Below, one piece after another: positions 39,601 through 50,654 of a stretch of DNA of 64,000 bases. The position numbers and the translations under genes were made by a program. Origin of the DNA: Dermatophagoides farinae (Eukaryota; Arthropoda; Arachnida; Sarcoptiformes; Pyroglyphidae); NCBI RefSeq assembly GCF_024713945.1, contig NC_134678.1, forward strand, positions 6,324,001 to 6,388,000. Reading direction: 5' to 3'. The notes beneath the pieces are model-generated. The model saw nothing but the letters and a program-made list of their open reading frames with translations, made no database searches and was not told the origin of the DNA. Each line of letters begins with the position of its first letter. Positions within the stretch are counted from its first letter, which is position 1.

Positions 39601-42600
39601 GTCGATCCGAACAATTTGCAAAAAGACTTGGACAAATATTTTCCCATGTATTCAATGTATCGGTCTCTTGTATGGATTCATATGATATGCTACATTTGGA
39701 ACATGAAACATTATTATTGTGTGTTACAAGTACATTTGGCAATGGTGATCCACCGGAAAATGGTGAATCATTTGCTAGACAATTACAAGCAATTAAAATG
39801 ACCGGTGATACTGCACCGGATTTAGATCGTGACACCATTTCATTACCGGTAACTTATCTACGTTATTCATCAGTGGATACTTCAGAACAAAGTAGTGGTG
39901 CTAATTTGAATGCCGATGATAAACAACGTTTCATTACATTCGGTACATTAGATTCAATTCAATCTTAAATTCACCAACAATTCAGAATAATACAGCCGGT
40001 GATGATTATTTTGCATTTGCCGATCATGTTGGTCCTCTTAGCAATGTTAGGTAAGTTTTTTTCAACAAAACATTCCATCCATTAAAAAAAACTCATTGAA
40101 TTTGTTCAAATTTTGTTTGAACCAATTCATTGATTTGTATGCACATACGCGCGCGTTGCATTCACCATGATTTCTTACCGTCTTTTTTACGATATAGATC
40201 GATCGTTTCTTCAGAAAGATAATTTGATTAGTTAGCAAAAAAAAAAAAATTCTTTCGGAATCACAGTGTGAGGATTTTTTTTATTCGGTTCTGGCTTTTG
40301 TAAGAAAAAAAAACTTTTTTCGTTATATATATAAATAGCATCAATAGGAAATGCAATTGAATGGAAAAGTGAAAAATAGAAAACAGTAATGTCAACAATT
40401 CAACGATTCAATTATTGTAATGATGATGATAAAGACATTTACAAGACATTTGTAAGAAAAAGGCAGAAAAAAACTACAAAGAAGAAGAAGAAGATAAGAT
40501 TCTTAATCGTCTCGGTTTTTTTGTTGCTGGTATCTTGTAGCCACAATCGAGCATAAACTGTTTTTTTATGGTACAATAATAAGGATTATTGAAATTGAAA
40601 ATAAGAAGATTGTTTAATCGTTATTTAAAATATGTGAAAAAAAACTCTGCTATTCCAATGGGGAAAAAATTGAATCCAGTGAATGAATGAATGAAGAATT
40701 TATTTTTTAATTAAATCAAAATTTTTTTTAAATCTATAGATTTGCTGTGTTTGCGCTTGGTTCAAGTGCATATCCAAATTTCTGTGCATTTGGCCGCTAT
40801 CTGGATACAATGTTAGCCGAACTAGGTGGTGAACGTATTACACGTGTAGGTATTGGTGATGAACTTTGTGGCCAAGAACAATCATTTTATGAATGGTCTG
40901 CCGAAGTTTTTGAACAAGCTTGTGAAGTATTCTGTTTAACCGATGAATTGGATATGAATGTTGTAACAAGTTTGGCGGCACAAAAACCATTACAATGGTG
41001 TAAAGAAAATGTTTTACTTGATGACGAAAATGATGGAAATCGTATCAATGATAATGTACAAGAATCAAAACATATACAACAAGGTTAATATCGAGTCTTT
41101 TTTTTGCAATTTCATATTTAAACAACTTCATATTAATTTCCTCCCTTGTGTTTTTTAGCATTATCTAAACTTAGTAATAACAAAAAAGTCAATCATTATA
41201 GATTGATTGAACGACAAAACTTACATGATTATTCAATTGATAATGATAAATGTTTGGAAGAAGCAAATAAGCCAACTATTCGTGTTACATTGAAAATTGA
41301 TCCTGATGAAAATGATGAACAATCAAATGAAGAAATTAAACCCAATGTTCATTATTATCCTGGTGATCATTTAGCCGTATATCCGGAAAATTCATCTGAA
41401 TTAGTTCAGGGAATCATTGATCGTTTATGTAGTTTGAATCCATCGTTACAATCTACGAAACCATATGTGATCAAAATTCGATCACAACATTCATCAATGG
41501 ATAATCATACAAATGAATCGATGAACAGTGCTAGTAGTTTATTTGGTATAGGCAATAATAATTCAAATTTTGATGGAAACAAATCACCGAATCATTTTGA
41601 AAAACAAAAATGGATATTACATGATCGATTACCATCGCCAGTAACATTAAAAGAAGCTTTAACTCGTTATCTAGATATAACTAATCCACCAACACAACGA
41701 ATTCTGTCCATATTATCAGAACATGCATCCAATTCGGATGAATCAGAATTGTTGAAAAATCTTTCAAAAGATTCAGCCGCTTATGAAACTTGGAAGGCAA
41801 AATATTTTCCCAATTTTTTGGAGGTATAACCAACAAAAATCTAGAATAGTTCCAATTCAAATTAATTTATTTTCTTGCAGATATTGACTGAATTCAGTTC
41901 AATCAATCCTCCATTGGAATTTATATTCACACAATTGCCAGTATTGAAACCAAGACATTATTCAATATCAAGTTCACCGCTTACACAATCAGCATTTCAA
42001 ATTGATCTTACTGTTGCTGTCATACAATATTATACGGAAAGTGGCTATCGACATTATGGTGTTTGTTCAAATTTTCTTAATGATAAACCAATTGGTGGTG
42101 ATGTGTTTGCATTCATACGAAGTGCACCGAATTTTCGTCTACCTAAAGAACGAAAAGTTCCCATTATAATGGTCGGTCCGGGTACCGGTATAGCACCATT
42201 CCGTTCATTCTGGGAACATCGAGCCAAACTGAAAGAATTAAATTCATCAGCAGATTATGGTAAAATGACACTGTTTTTCGGTTGTCGATATCCATCCATG
42301 CAACTTTATCGTGAAGAAATCGAAACAACCATGTTGAACAATGTAATTAAAGACTATCATGTTGCATATTCACGTCAGGCCAATCAGCCAAAGGTAATTT
42401 GATAATATCATGAATTTTGTGCGTGTGGGTGTGTGTGTGTGTGTGTGAATGTTACTTATCTGTAATCAATAACAATTATCTGATATATTTTTTTCATTTT
42501 CAAACATTTTTTTATTTTTAAGCAATATGTCCAAGATGTAATGCGACAACTATCACAACAAATCTATTGTGATCTGATCGAAAGAAAAGGCCACATTTAT

Positions 42601-42898
42601 GTTTGTGGTGATGTTTCAATGGCACAAGATGTGAATAAAACATTACAATTTATATTACAAGAAAACGGTATACATGATGCTGATATGACACTTTTATCGC
42701 TTAAAGTATGTATTTTTTTGGCAGCTAACAATTACTTACAAATACAAATTTCAATTTAATTTTTTTTTTTGCTATTGGAATTATATAAAGGAAACGATGC
42801 GTTATCATGAAGATATTTTTGGAATTACATTACGTACAGCCGAAGTGACTAATCGTAATCGTTCGGATGCCGTGAAACGAACATTTTCCAATTCCTAA
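30656..42898 (+). CDS. Nos: Nitric oxide synthase with N-terminal PDZ domain (neuronal-type architecture)
   Basis: Thirteen coding exons: 30656-31200, 36008-36098, 36156-36530, 37808-37899, 37994-38210, 38539-38678, 38783-39384, 39547-40050, 40740-41083, 41159-41823, 41881-42393, 42523-42705, 42791-42898. The product is about 1459 residues if one missing base in exon 8 is allowed (human nNOS 1434). It makes NO and citrulline from arginine with NADPH and O2. Order seen: PDZ domain in exon 1 ([24 protein letters not shown], then the nNOS-like [16 protein letters not shown]); Q/T-rich linker; zinc tetrathiolate cysteines 216 and 221; haem-thiolate Cys327 in [13 protein letters not shown]; pterin/substrate region WVWIVPP; calmodulin-binding helix [17 protein letters not shown] (about 672-688); FMN ([22 protein letters not shown]); FAD ([16 protein letters not shown]); NADPH ([27 protein letters not shown]). 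Oddities are a GC donor at 36531, a Gly-rich insert in exon 5, and an exon 8 frame break. Extra small exons in the 4.8-kb intron 1 cannot be excluded. Confidence 0.95.
32346..32368. repeat. (CA)n microsatellite in NOS intron 1
   Basis: Uninterrupted CA tract of about 23 bases. Confidence 0.95.
34184..34213. other. Perfect 13-bp hairpin in NOS intron 1
   Basis: AAATTCTAATTTC at 34184-34196 and GAAATTAGAATTT at 34201-34213 form a perfect stem with a 4-base loop (AAAC). It is AT-rich, so weak, and too short for a typical microRNA precursor. Confidence 0.6.
35678..35703. repeat. (CA)13 microsatellite in NOS intron 1
   Basis: Uninterrupted CA tract of about 26 bases, roughly 300 bases upstream of exon 2. 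Confidence 0.95.
36531..36532 (+). other. Non-canonical GC splice donor of NOS intron 3
   Basis: Exon 3 must end after CTTCAG, because the conserved run [14 protein letters not shown] continues in phase 0 at the acceptor TTTTCAG (37807). The base pair after CAG is GC (GCAAGT), while every other position fits the donor consensus CAG|GTAAGT. It is therefore a GC-AG intron (36531-37807). Confidence 0.85.
39849..39985 (+). other. NOS autoinhibitory-loop segment with a frame break or optional intron
   Basis: The exon 8 frame reads through coding-like sequence and hits TAA at 39966-39968, while the downstream conserved run [12 protein letters not shown] is in another frame. One added base near 39965 (TCTTAAAT) restores a single frame through [10 protein letters not shown]. 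Alternatively the segment 39849-39985 is bounded by CCG|GTAACT and TTCAG|AATAAT, both in phase 0, and its removal as a 137-base intron also restores the frame. It corresponds to the roughly 45-residue autoinhibitory insert of nNOS/eNOS FMN domains. Confidence 0.6.
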
Positions 42899-43123
42899 AA
42901 TTTGGTCTATTAATATATTGTTGTTGATTCATTGCACACTTTTTAAATAATACAAAACACACTCAATCACAATGACAATTTTTAAACATTAACAAAAAAC
43001 AAAAATTCGTTTCATTATTTGAAAAAAATGGTTGATGTGTTTATTTGTTATTATTCTTATATATGATGAGATTATTGATGAATGAAACAAAATGAAAATT
43101 CAATGTTAACAATATTGTCAATT

Positions 43124-43140
43124 TTTATTTAAAGAATAAA
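43124..43140. other. Back-to-back polyadenylation hexamers of NOS (+) and PHF5A (-)
   Basis: AATAAA on plus at 43135-43140 lies 237 bases past the NOS stop. TTTATT at 43124-43129 is AATAAA on minus, about 110 bases past the PHF5A stop. If both are used, the two convergent transcripts would end within or very near each other. Another minus-strand hexamer is at 43040-43045. A/T richness makes chance hexamers common. Confidence 0.45.
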
Positions 43141-43239
43141 AAAAAATGTTTGTATGTGATATTCAAGATTTAAAAAAAAAAAATATTTGATTGGTAATAA
43201 ACAACATGAGTTTTCCAATTTTTTATGCGATATTTGGCG

Positions 43240-43572
43240 CTACCTCTTCTTGAAACCATATTTTTTACGTTCATAGAAAAGATCCGTTTTCGATGATCCA
43301 AGATTGACAATTTTTGGACAGCCATCACGATCTTTTTCCAATATGGTACATTCTTTACAATAGTAAGCATCGCTTACACCTGGTCCACCGCAAATTACAC
43401 ATCGGCCTTGATATGATCCATAATTACATTCATCACAAACACGAACCAATGTTGATGGTCGTACATATGAATCACAGATGACACATTTGCCATCACATTT
43501 TTCACAAAGACGACCGATAGCAACGCCCGGTTGTTTACGGCAAAAAATTAGATCTGGATGATGTTTAGCCAT
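43240..43572 (-). CDS. Phf5a: PHF5A / SF3b 14b splicing factor
   Basis: An intronless frame encodes exactly 110 residues, the length of human PHF5A, and is near-identical to the family throughout. PHF5A is a subunit of the SF3b part of the U2 snRNP, where it binds SF3B1 and helps recognise the branch-point adenosine. Its three zinc sites are built from CxxC pairs, seen here at residues 23/26, 30/33, 46/49, 58/61 and 72/75, with further cysteines at 11 and 85. Tyr36, which lies in the pocket bound by SF3b inhibitors, is conserved. The basic tail [10 protein letters not shown] is typical. The start ATG (43572) gives the conserved [11 protein letters not shown]. The gene is convergent with NOS, 341 bases separating the two stops. 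Confidence 0.98.
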   Translation of the reverse strand: MAKHHPDLIFCRKQPGVAIGRLCEKCDGKCVICDSYVRPSTLVRVCDECNYGSYQGRCVICGGPGVSDAYYCKECTILEKDRDGCPKIVNLGSSKTDLFYERKKYGFKKR

Positions 43573-46500
43573 TTATTTGATTTGAAACAAAAAAAAAACG
43601 TCAAATTTTGATTCAACACGCACAATATTTTAAAATCCAACACAATAAATACTTTCGCGTGTTCACGTGAAGAACTCACAACAAATCGATTGTTTTATCG
43701 ATAGTCAACTTGATGATGAGCGAAAAAAAAATCATTGATTAATTTTAAACTTTACAACCAGATGGCAGTTAATGGATGGGTAAAATTTAAAATTTTACCC
43801 GCATTTCATATTTGCCAACAGTTTTCTGAATAGGTGAAAAAAAATCTCCAACTTCAGACTATATTTACTTATTAATAAAAAAAACGATGATGAATTTTTT
43901 GATCGATTCTTCCTGTCTCATATTATACATGAATTCATGCTTGTCATTTTGTTGTAAATGAACATCATGATGATGATGATGAATATGTACAACCAAATTA
44001 TCATACTGATTGATGGGTGGTTGATGTATTTGTAAACAATTGCCTGTTATTATTATTATTATTGTTCACATTTCTGTCATCATCATCATTATTTTTTTTT
44101 CATTTATATACAGAACTAAAAATGAATGAATATTCATTGTTCACGAAAAAAATTATTCACCTACACACTCAAACAAACACACACACACATATAGATACAT
44201 ATTGAACAAACAAAAAAACAAAATTCGAGATGCAAACAACAACAACAACAACAAAAGTTGATCATTGTTTATTTCAAGAGGAAGAGAGAGAGAGAGAGAG
44301 AAGAAAATTGCCAAAATTTGAACATGAATTTAGACATTGAGAATAGCAGCTAGAATTTTGTTGTATAAATCGAATGGTAATTCTTGGGAAAAAAAATAAT
44401 TTTCGAAAACAAAATGGACAGTTTGAATTTCGGTATATTTTTGTTTTTGTTTTTTATTTCTGCATTCAAAAACAAAATTTTAACTCAAATCAACTAAATG
44501 TGGTAAACAACACATACACACACTGGTACACATTTTTTGATTTTCAACAAAAAAAAAAACGAAAAAACGAAAAACAAACGACAAATGTGTAAACATAAAC
44601 ATACGCACACACACACACACATGCAGATCGTTTAACATTGATCGAATTGCAAACCTTTTTTTTCAACGCAGAAAAAAAATTATTATTTCCTTTCCATTTG
44701 TTACAAGCAAATGTTTTATTTATTCAAAAAAAAAAAAAAATTCAGAAATAAAAAGGCAAACCCAAATCCAAACATCCAATAGCAAGCCATACCATCCAGG
44801 CAACATACTCATGCATATCAACACAGGCAACAACAACAAATGAAGAATATCATGAAATTGAATGATGAGATAGTTTGTTGTTGTTGTTGTTGTTGAATTC
44901 AACCAGACAGAAACACAAGATTTTTTTTCGCTGCCATTTTAAAAAGTAATTTTTTTTTTACACCAACAACAAAAAATGAAAATACAAACAAAATTTTCAA
45001 TATGAAATGGTTGTGGATATATATTTGAAAAAAAAATTCACATATGGAATAATTCAAAAAAGCGTTACATCATCATCATTGCAACAGAGCAACGATAATC
45101 GCATCAGTCAAAAGTAGTGAGTGAAAAAAAAAAGATTTTCAATGATGAATAATAAAGTGTATTTGACACATTGAATGAAATGTATTTATAGAATCGAAGA
45201 GAGAGTGAAAAAAACATTTATTGCGGAACTGGTGAAAATTCAGTAATGAAGAAGAAGAAGAAATGGAAAGCAATAAAATCAAAGTTTTTCTCTATTCTGA
45301 TGCTGATGCTGCTGCTGCTACTGCTTCAATCTAATGACATGATTCCGGCATATTCTATTCTCAGTTTATATATGTGTGTGTATATATATATGACGATTAT
45401 GACATGAAAAAAAATGTGAAAAAAAGTGGTTTTCCTGATAACAGCATTCATCATCAACATGGATGGCTGATGATGATGATGATGATTATGATGATATGGT
45501 TTGATGGTTTGACAATGACTCTCTCGATACAATATCAAACGAATCAAATTATATATTTCTTCATTCTTTTTTAATTCATTCATTTATTCTAACTTATCAT
45601 CTTTATTTCTCTATGTGTTTGTGTTTGCAAAAAAAAAAAAAAATGACGACAAAACAATTCTGATCTAAATATGATGATAAAAATTGGCTTTTTTTTCATC
45701 GTTCATTCAATTATATATTTTTATTCTTCCTTTTACAAAAGAAAAATTAGGAACAAACGAGCCTTCTTTCTGGATGAATATGATCAAGTGGAATGAAATT
45801 AGAGTATTACACACATAGACATAGTTCATTTAAATACAATGGTTGTTTTAAATGAATTGTTTGTGTGTCTGAGTGAAACGATTGTTCCATAGAAAAAAGA
45901 CTAGATTTTTGTTTTGTATACAATGTTGAGATGATTTTAAAGAGAAAAAAAAATTTTAACCACCCCCACAAAAATTTTTCAATCTTTGACATATGCAAAT
46001 TTTTTTCTGGTTTATGGGGAAATAGGACCAGACGGAATATTTTAAAATTATTTTATCCACTTTTACCGTCGTCGTTGTCGTCTGTGGTACTTGGTATATC
46101 ATCATTGGCAGCGGGATGTCAGACAAACGTCGTCAGTGAAGAATCGAAATGAATTTTTTGTTTTCTTCGTTTCTTTTAAATTCAAATTTGAATAAACAAA
46201 AACAACAACAAGAAGCTTGCCGTATCAATTACATAAACAATTTTTTTTTCGTTTATAAATTGATTCGACTGTCATGTTGTTGTTGTTGTTGTTGAATAAG
46301 ATATAAATAGCCAGATTCTGAATTATAAAGTAACGAATAAAATCTTCAAGTTTTGTCCTTGGTCATGATATTTGTATGCGATAGTTACAAAGAAAAATAA
46401 AATAAACTCAAGACCTTTTTGACCTTAAATTGTGGCTACCAGTTTTTCTTTCCTTTCAACTTGCCACTGAAAATATATTGGAATATAGATTTAGTGGGGA

Positions 46501-49500
46501 AAACAAAAAAAAACAAAAAAAAATTTCTGGTTAGTCCATTATTTGATATATCCTAATTAATGAATGTTTTTTAGCTTGAACGAACGAAACTGTCGGTACC
46601 AAATGATTTATCAATTTGATTGATACGTGAGTCACATGCACAATGTTTTTTTTCGTTGGATTCTAGTTTCAAACTGTCTTTTTTTCACCATCCATAATTC
46701 TGGCCAATTGATCAAATGTGTGTGTTAGAAATTCGAGTTTAGTTCAATTTCGGTTGATGAACCTCTATAGATATCCTAGTTAAAAGCATCCAAAGACGCT
46801 GAAATCAATAATTGGAATAGTTCATTCATTTTGTGCTTGTGTGTGTGTGTGAAAAAAATGTGATCTTGAAACACGTGTGACAATTTGTGATATGTATCAT
46901 ATTCATTATCCTTAATGGTCAGCAATTAGTTCAACAGGGTGATTTTTTTTGTTTACAAAGAAAAAATTGTCAAAAGTGAATGTGTTTTGCGTGAAAATTT
47001 GAAATCAATGATGACACTTTTTGATTTATGATTTTTTTAGAGAGAGAGAGAGAGAGAGAGGGGAGACATTCAAATGAATCGTGAAATTCAATGTTGTCTG
47101 TTGTTAGTTCCGTCCATCAATCAATCAATCAATCAATAAATGCATATAATCAATGAATTTTTTTTCCGTTTTGTTTACAACTAATTAATTCGGGTGTGTA
47201 TTCATGTTACAAATTACAAAGTTTTCATTTTTCATATACCAGAAACATATGTTGTTGCCGACCCGAATGTTTTTTTTTTTTTTTTGTTCGGGGCACACAA
47301 TTATTTTTATTTTTTATTTTTCCGGTTGGCATTTTTTTTTCTTTCACTCACTCACACACTCACTCTCAGTGTTCATTGAATTTCCCGTCGACGTCCGTCT
47401 TTCATCATTATTATCGTCATCGTCATTGTTCTAATTTTAATTTCCACAAAAGTCTAGAATGCCTCCACCTCCTTTTTTTCATATACCGGAATAAAATGTC
47501 TGGCGCCAAAGAATCCAGAATCCGTGTCAGTCAATCATCCAATATTTGGCACTGTGTGTGTGTGTGTGTATGTGTAGCAGTAATAGTCGACTGTCATTAA
47601 AATTAGTTCAATTTTTTTCCATCATCCACATCATCAGGCTTTTTGTTTCAAGATTTTGTTGGGTTTTGTTTTGTTTTCATTCACTTGTAAAATTCATTTC
47701 TGGCATAGAATGGCTTCCTTGCTTTGCTTTTGGTTTTTTTTTCCTGAAATAATTCGAATTTTAGATTTCGATTTTTTCAATGTTTATAGATTTGTGTTCA
47801 CAAACGAATAGAATAGAATACAATCAATTTTTTTATATGATTCGATGCCAATCATCAATCAGCGATACACAACTGTTTGGCTGTTCAGTTTGATGATGAT
47901 GATGATTTTTTTCTCTACAAACAAAATAATAAAATCCTTCGGATCATTCGAACGTCCACGAACAATTTTTTTTGTTTGTATGTGTGAGCTATGGCACGTT
48001 TTGGTCATTTGTTATCTCTGCTCTGTTGGTCTTTAGTCACTTTAGTGATCAAAATGAAGGTTTCATTTTGAGACACACATACACACACACATAAATAGGA
48101 ATACAAATGTTGAAACTCAAAGATGAAGACTTGATCGTAATGATAAATTAGGTTCAATCAATTCTTTTCATTTATTTTTTTGGTCATTTACTTGATTTGA
48201 CTATCATTTCCAATGAAGAATTAGGATTACATAGTTTGTTGAAGAATTGCCATCATTATCCGCAAACAGATGTCCATGTCTTGAAAGAAATTTTTATTTT
48301 TTTTTTGCTAAATCTAAACCATTTATACAAATGCAAACATCGTCATTATGATGGTTGATCAATCAATCATCAGCCAAACAAATGTTGGTTCCACATGTGA
48401 TTCGTGTATGTTTGGTTTATTCATTTTGTATGAAAAATGAATAAAAAACAAGTTCAACAACAACAACAACAACAACGATCATATTGATTTTTTTGTGTGT
48501 GTGTGTTTTTGGGTTGACACAATCTCTTATGGTTTCTCAATTATACCACACTATAGTAAAGTGATGGCCATCACCCATCACCATTACCAAAAAAAAAAAA
48601 ATCGACCTTCGACCATTTGAATCTCATTATATTGACCATTTATATTCCATATATATATAAATGACATTATTATTTCTCATTGACATTCATTGCTTTGTTC
48701 CAAAATATTTGATTAGCATGATTGTCATTTGAAATAATAATAATGATGATGATCATCATCGGGTACATTCACATCATTTTCATCATTGAATTTCAATGAC
48801 AAATATTAAAAGCAAAAAAATGAAATAAAATAAGTTATCAAGCTCATTTTGTTTGTCAATATGCTATGTGTGTGTGTCTGTATAACGATGGCCATTATAA
48901 TGATGATGATGATGATGATAATAGAGTGAATGAATGAAAATTATTGTTATGATCAATAAACAAATATATATAATTGAATGGCGGCTTGATGACGATAAGT
49001 TTTTTTTTTCTTTCGTCAATTTCATCGATTTGAAACGAAATAAAAGTGTACAGGGAAAAAAATGGCCAGAAAAAAACCGATCCACAACCTCGAGCCATTT
49101 ATATTAAATGTCTGATGATGGAACTGTAGAATCGAGAATCTTCGATTATCTTCGGCAATTGAATTCTCTATTCTATTATATTTACACACACACACATAGC
49201 CTATTTATTATATTAAGCAATAGTGAAGAGAGAAAAAGAGAAAAAAAATTGAACACTCCAGTTCAACATTATCATTTTATCGGGGTTTTTTTTCGGTAGC
49301 AAAAAAAAAAGTAAACGAGAAACAGAGAAAAAAATAAAAATCCAATTAAAACGATGAAACGAAGAAACTTGAAGAAAAATAAATATTCTTCTCCACCAAA
49401 ATCTCAAGTTTATCAAACATTAATTTTTTTTTCATTGAAATCATGAGAATCATGATCATCATATATATAGAATGGATGAACAGTGAGAAAAAACGAACAA

Positions 49501-49789
49501 GAATAAAATATTTGACAATTTAATCATCATGAAATGAAAAAAAAGAATGAAAAATTTGAATTTAATTCGTATGATTCAAATTCAAAATATGAACATATCC
49601 ATTTGATTCATCGGATGGTTTTCTCTCAAAATGATGATGGCAGAATGGTAGAATGGGAAAAAAATGGATCGATTGCCTGACACACACACACACACACACA
49701 CAAATATACGGTGTCAGATGGTCGATTCTGATCATCATCATCATCATCAAATATTGAGTAACGACAACAAACGACAAAAAAGAAAATTG

Positions 49790-49834
49790 TTTGTTCGTAC
49801 TATTATTCAATCGTATTTGAATAGTACGAACAAA
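49790..49834. other. Imperfect 18-bp hairpin with a 3-base bulge
   Basis: The left arm TTTGTTCGTACT plus ATTCAA pairs with the right arm TTGAATAGTACGAACAAA across a loop of six bases (49811-49816), with an extra ATT bulged in the left arm. Unlike most inverted repeats here it is not made of simple repeats. It is shorter than a usual microRNA precursor. Confidence 0.6.
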
Positions 49835-50502
49835 TAGACAAGAAAAAATCATAAAGTTTTTGATCAGTAAAAAAAAATCATGTTTCACTCATACATATAC
49901 ACAAACAAACACAGAGAAAGAGAGAATAAAATCGAATATTCCAAATATTCGTAATATTGACAGGCCGAAACAGCTACAGCAGCGGGAAAGATATTCCTAA
50001 GACTTTTGTCGCTTCATCATCAACATCATCATCATCATTGTCGTCGTCGTTTGATTTGATTTTGTGTGAATTATTATTACATTATTATTAATATTTCCAT
50101 GCAAGAGAGAGAGAGAGAGAGAGAAATCCGATTCAATAAAATCAAGATTTGTCTCCATTAGAAAAAAAAGTCATCGGGTGACGGTTATTTAACAGAACAA
50201 ACTGTTTCCATGTGTTTTTGTTTCATATCAATATCGTTTTCATCGCTTGTCGACATTTTATTTTATTTTCATTTCATATTATTTTCATTTCTTGTGTGCG
50301 AGAATGAGAGAGATAGTTGTCACACAGAATTCATTCTATTTTGGAAGCTTATTAATGGATGATGATGATGATCCATCGTTTGTGAATGCATGCATACATA
50401 CATCATTCTTGTGATTTAAAATAAAAATAAAAACAAGAACGATATTTGCATTCTATAGAAGATTATTATTATTGCAGTCGACATACATTTGAGATTCTCA
50501 GA

Positions 50503-50528
50503 TGTTGTTGTTGTTGTTGTTGTTGTTG
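50503..50528. repeat. (TGT)n triplet tract
   Basis: About 26 bases of TGT repeats, followed by GAT triplets and, 45 bases later, by the longest TG tract of the window. Confidence 0.95.
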
Positions 50529-50570
50529 ATGATGATGTTGTAATAAGTCATTGTCCTCAGTCAACTCATC

Positions 50571-50573
<3 letters not shown>

Positions 50574-50653
<80 letters not shown>
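50574..50653. repeat. (TG)40 microsatellite, longest in the window
   Basis: Exactly 80 bases of uninterrupted TG. Such tracts can adopt Z-DNA and are usually highly variable in length. Confidence 0.98.
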
Positions 50654-50654
<1 letters not shown>

